16,272 nucleotides of DNA from Arthrobacter sp. (GTDB lineage Bacteria > Actinomycetota > Actinomycetes > Actinomycetales > Micrococcaceae). The DNA lies in assembly GCA_031178585.1 (NCBI GenBank), contig JAPSIT010000032.1, forward strand, positions 1-16,272. The letters are read 5' to 3'. Every line of letters starts with the position of its first letter. Position 1 is the stretch's first letter. The notes under the pieces were generated by a model. It was not told the DNA's origin. It was given only the letters and a program-made list of their open reading frames with translations, and made no database searches. Below are positions 14,121 to 16,272 of the stretch, piece after piece. Both the position numbers and the translations under genes were made by a program.

Positions 14121-15464
14121 ATGACTGTCGTACCCCTGCCGCTGGCGCAGAACCACCCCGGCGACACCCTGATCCATGGAGCTGACGGAGGCTCTGAAGT
14201 GCGCCGTTCCGTTCTGCCGGGAGGGGTGCGCGTGCTGACCGAGGCCATGCCGGGCCAGCGCTCCGCCACCATCGGATTCTGGGTGGGAGTGGGATCCCGC
14301 GACGAGGCACCCGGCCAGCACGGCTCAACCCACTTCCTTGAGCACCTGCTGTTCAAGGGCACCCGGCGGCGCACGGCCCTGGAAATCGCGTCTGCCTTCG
14401 ACGAGGTGGGCGGGGAATCCAACGCAGCCACAGCCAAGGAAAGCACCTGCTATTTCGCCCGCGTGCTGGACACCGATCTGCCGATGGCCATCGACGTCAT
14501 CGCGGATATGATCACCGGCGCCGTACTGGACCCCGCGGAAATGGAACAGGAACGCGACGTCATCCTCGAGGAAATCGCCATGGACAGCGATGACCCCACA
14601 GATGTGGCGCATGAGCACTTTGTCGCGGCCGTTCTCGGCTCCCACCCTCTGGGCAGGCCCATCGGCGGAACCCCGGACGCGATCAGGGCAGTGGCCCGCG
14701 ACTCTGTGTGGGACCACTACCGGCGCTACTACCGCCCCGATGAACTGGTCATCACCGCCGCCGGCGGTCTGCATCACGACGACGTGTGCCGCCTTGTGGT
14801 GGATGCGCTCCACGGTGCCGGCTGGCCGCTGGAGCCCGATGCGGCTCCGGTGGAACGGCGGTCCACGGAACGCGCAGAGATCACCGGAACCGCCGGAATG
14901 CACGTGGTTAAGCGCCCCGTGGAGCAGGCCAACATCATCATGGGCTGCCCCACGATCGTGGCCACAGATGAACGCCGGTACGTCATGAGCGTGCTGAACG
15001 CGGTGCTTGGTGGAGGCATGTCCTCGCGTCTTTTCCAGGAGATCCGTGAAAAGAGGGGGCTCGTCTACTCCACCTATTCCTTCGCCTCCTCCTACGCGGA
15101 CGCCGGCTACTTCGGCATGTACGCGGGCTGCACCCCCACGAAGGTCCGCCAGGTTCTCGAACTGCTGGGTGCGGAGCTGGACAAGCTCGCCGAGGGCGGC
15201 ATCTCCGATGAGGAACTCCGCAAGGCTGTGGGCCAGCTCTGCGGCGGTATCGTTCTGGCGTTGGAGGACACCGGCTCGCGCATGTCCCGGCTGGGGCGCG
15301 CCGAACTCGTTTCCGGGGAGTACCAGGACATCGATGAGACCCTGCGGCTGATCAAATCCGTGACAGCAGAGCAGGTCCAGGAACTGGCCGGCTTACTCGC
15401 CGCGGCGCCCCGGACCGTGACGGTAGTAGGCCCGTTCGAGGAGACGGAAACCTTCGGCTTCTGA
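14121..15464 (+). CDS. M16 family zinc metallopeptidase (pitrilysin/MPP-type, PepR-like)
   Basis: The 447-aa product is a single-chain M16B peptidase related to mitochondrial processing peptidase beta. The inverted zinc motif HxxEH is intact (His71, Glu74, His75 in HGSTHFLEHLLFKGT), and the third ligand is Glu151 in ERDVILEEI, 76 residues on as in the family. The C-terminal half carries RGLVYSTYSF with the FGMYAGC strand, so the enzyme is probably active rather than an inactive partner. The gene directly follows pnp, the same order as Rv2782c (pepR) after gpsI in M. tuberculosis, as I recall. Physiological substrate is unknown. ATG at 14121 has AAAGG (14111-14115) five bases upstream; the TTG just before it is less likely. 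The upstream gap contains a repeat array and inverted repeat. Confidence 0.94.
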   Translation: MTVVPLPLAQNHPGDTLIHGADGGSEVRRSVLPGGVRVLTEAMPGQRSATIGFWVGVGSRDEAPGQHGSTHFLEHLLFKGTRRRTALEIASAFDEVGGESNAATAKESTCYFARVLDTDLPMAIDVIADMITGAVLDPAEMEQERDVILEEIAMDSDDPTDVAHEHFVAAVLGSHPLGRPIGGTPDAIRAVARDSVWDHYRRYYRPDELVITAAGGLHHDDVCRLVVDALHGAGWPLEPDAAPVERRSTERAEITGTAGMHVVKRPVEQANIIMGCPTIVATDERRYVMSVLNAVLGGGMSSRLFQEIREKRGLVYSTYSFASSYADAGYFGMYAGCTPTKVRQVLELLGAELDKLAEGGISDEELRKAVGQLCGGIVLALEDTGSRMSRLGRAELVSGEYQDIDETLRLIKSVTAEQVQELAGLLAAAPRTVTVVGPFEETETFGF

Positions 15465-15478
15465 CTCGGGCCCGCCAC

Positions 15479-15507
15479 TGGACACCCCCGATGGGCAGGA
15501 TCATGAT
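15479..15507 (+). promoter_or_regulatory. Candidate promoter of the DUF1579-like gene
   Basis: TGGACA (15479-15484, five of six matches to the -35) and CATGAT (15502-15507, four of six to the -10) are spaced by 17 nt. Transcription from near 15514 would give a leader of about 48 nt with the GGAGG ribosome site. Confidence 0.45.
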
Positions 15508-15561
15508 GGAGCCAGATCCCACTGCGCATGGATCCCGCGCAGAACCGCACTCGGAGGAATG

Positions 15562-16023
15562 ATGGACCAGCCGCACCCGGGGACAGCCCACGAGGCGCTG
15601 GAGATGTTCGTCGGGCGCTGGCTGGGAACCACCGAGCTGGCAGCATCGCCGTGGGGACCGGCCCGGACGGCCAAAGCGGAGGTGACGTTTACGAGGGCTG
15701 CCGGCGGGCTGGCCGTGGTGCAGACATACCGCCACACCGAAGCCGACGGCACGCATTTCGAAGGCCACGGCGTCTTCACGGTGGATCCCGACCACGACGA
15801 AACGCTCTGGTACTTCGTGGACAGCATGGGGAAGCCGCCCGAAGCTCCGGCCCGCGGCGCCTGGCACGATGCCAAGCTCACGGTCGAGCGGCACAACGAC
15901 CGCGGCACCGCCCGGCACACCTTCCGCGTTGATAACGGCACCCTGATCCACACCGCCGAGCTCCGGCTGGGGGACGCCCACGACTACAGCCCCTTCATGA
16001 CCTCAGTCTGCCGCCGCGCCTGA
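15562..16023 (+). CDS. DUF1579-like protein of unknown function
   Basis: The 153-aa protein is soluble, without signal peptide or membrane segment. It has the pattern of small lipocalin-like or DUF1579-type proteins: an initial helix with FVGRWLGTTEL, then alternating strands (KAEVTFTRAAGGLAVVQTYRHT, HFEGHGVFTVDPDHDETLWYFVDS, AKLTVERHN, ARHTFRVDNGTLIHTAELRL). The family assignment is from pattern memory and not certain; no function is known for it. GGAGG (15553-15557) precedes two overlapping ATGs: 15562 has four bases of spacing and 15559 only one, so 15562 was chosen. It has its own promoter and faces the MoaD-like gene tail to tail with 40 bp between stops. Confidence 0.8.
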   Translation: MDQPHPGTAHEALEMFVGRWLGTTELAASPWGPARTAKAEVTFTRAAGGLAVVQTYRHTEADGTHFEGHGVFTVDPDHDETLWYFVDSMGKPPEAPARGAWHDAKLTVERHNDRGTARHTFRVDNGTLIHTAELRLGDAHDYSPFMTSVCRRA

Positions 16024-16063
16024 CAGCGAGAACGGACACTTAGCCCCCGCATAAACCCTTGGG

Positions 16064-16272
16064 TTAGCCGCCGGCGAATGGCGGCAGGACGTCCACCATG
16101 TCGCCCTCGGCGAGGACCACTGACCGGTCACGGACCGCAACTTCATTGAGCAGGAAGCTGCTCCGCGCAAGGATGCGGGCAAGCCCCGGCGTTCCGGCCG
16201 GAGGCTCCGGACGTTCGACGTCGAGGACGGCGGCGAGCAGGGCCTCCACGGTGGATCCGGGTGGAAGGTCGA
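16064..16272 (-). CDS. MoaD/ThiS-family sulfur carrier protein (5' truncated by window)
   Basis: The visible 69 C-terminal residues run DLPPGSTVEALL..., then FLLNEVAVRDRSVVLAEGDMVDVLPPFAGG at the end. The terminal Gly-Gly after a PPFAGG motif, preceded by NEVAVRD and GD-VDVLPP, is the hallmark of ubiquitin-fold sulfur carriers of the MoaD type. The C-terminal glycine is adenylylated and thiocarboxylated by an MoeB-like enzyme, here probably for molybdopterin synthesis. The frame stays open to the window edge; the GTG at 16249 lies within the usual first strand-helix region (GSTVEALL), so the true start is outside. MoaD and other MoaD-like carriers (thiamine, siderophore or cysteine routes) cannot be separated without the neighbours. 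No obvious terminator is seen in the 40-bp gap to the previous gene. Confidence 0.85.
   Translation of the reverse strand, partial: DLPPGSTVEALLAAVLDVERPEPPAGTPGLARILARSSFLLNEVAVRDRSVVLAEGDMVDVLPPFAGG

Noticed and set aside
13991..14446. Minus-strand open frame with a repeated GLAECQE/GLAKCQE peptide
   Set aside because: The peptide repeat only reflects the 21-bp DNA repeat, whose period is divisible by three. The frame otherwise runs antisense to the M16 peptidase gene.
16054..16065. AACCC-TT-GGGTT palindrome between the last two genes as a terminator
   Set aside because: The arms are five bases with a two-base loop, too small to form a stable hairpin, and it overlaps the MoaD-like stop codon.

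Overview
The window reads as a chromosomal segment of a high-GC actinobacterium. It is most probably Arthrobacter, Pseudarthrobacter or another Micrococcaceae, judging from protein sequence character, GTG/TTG starts, candidate leaderless promoters and the order infB, rbfA, truB, ribF, rpsO, pnp, M16 peptidase. The genus is an inference from memory of these proteins, not from a search. Nothing in the window looks like a phage, insertion sequence, CRISPR array, tRNA or rRNA.

Layout: the 3' part of infB (IF-2) opens the window, followed by two strong hairpins and rbfA. Three genes of a different character then interrupt the usual infB-rbfA-truB order: a secreted ScyD/ScyE-type beta-propeller protein (minus), a guanine deaminase (plus) and a class I aminotransferase (minus). 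The cluster resumes with truB, two small four-helix membrane proteins of unknown function, and ribF. The tryptophan catabolic pair kynA-kynU follows ribF by 41 bp. rpsO, pnp and a pitrilysin-type M16 peptidase come next, each preceded by a 200-250 bp regulatory gap. The window ends with a DUF1579-like protein (plus) and the 3' end of a MoaD/ThiS-like sulfur carrier gene (minus).

How the genes fit together: IF-2, RbfA, TruB, S15 and PNPase serve translation initiation, 30S maturation, tRNA modification and RNA turnover. RibF makes FMN and FAD. The inserted genes are catabolic (guanine to xanthine; tryptophan to anthranilate and alanine) and seem to have ridden into, or been kept inside, this housekeeping cluster. 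The formamidase step between KynA and KynU is not encoded here.

I found no convincing wholly new system. The most interesting material is regulatory: three starts (guaD, aminotransferase, truB) with a -10 box 6-7 nt upstream and no usable Shine-Dalgarno, suggesting leaderless mRNAs; a three-copy 21-bp tandem repeat plus an inverted repeat in front of the M16 peptidase; a 15-bp direct repeat and structured leader in front of rpsO; and paired hairpins between infB and rbfA. No gene-free stretch exceeds 300 bases.
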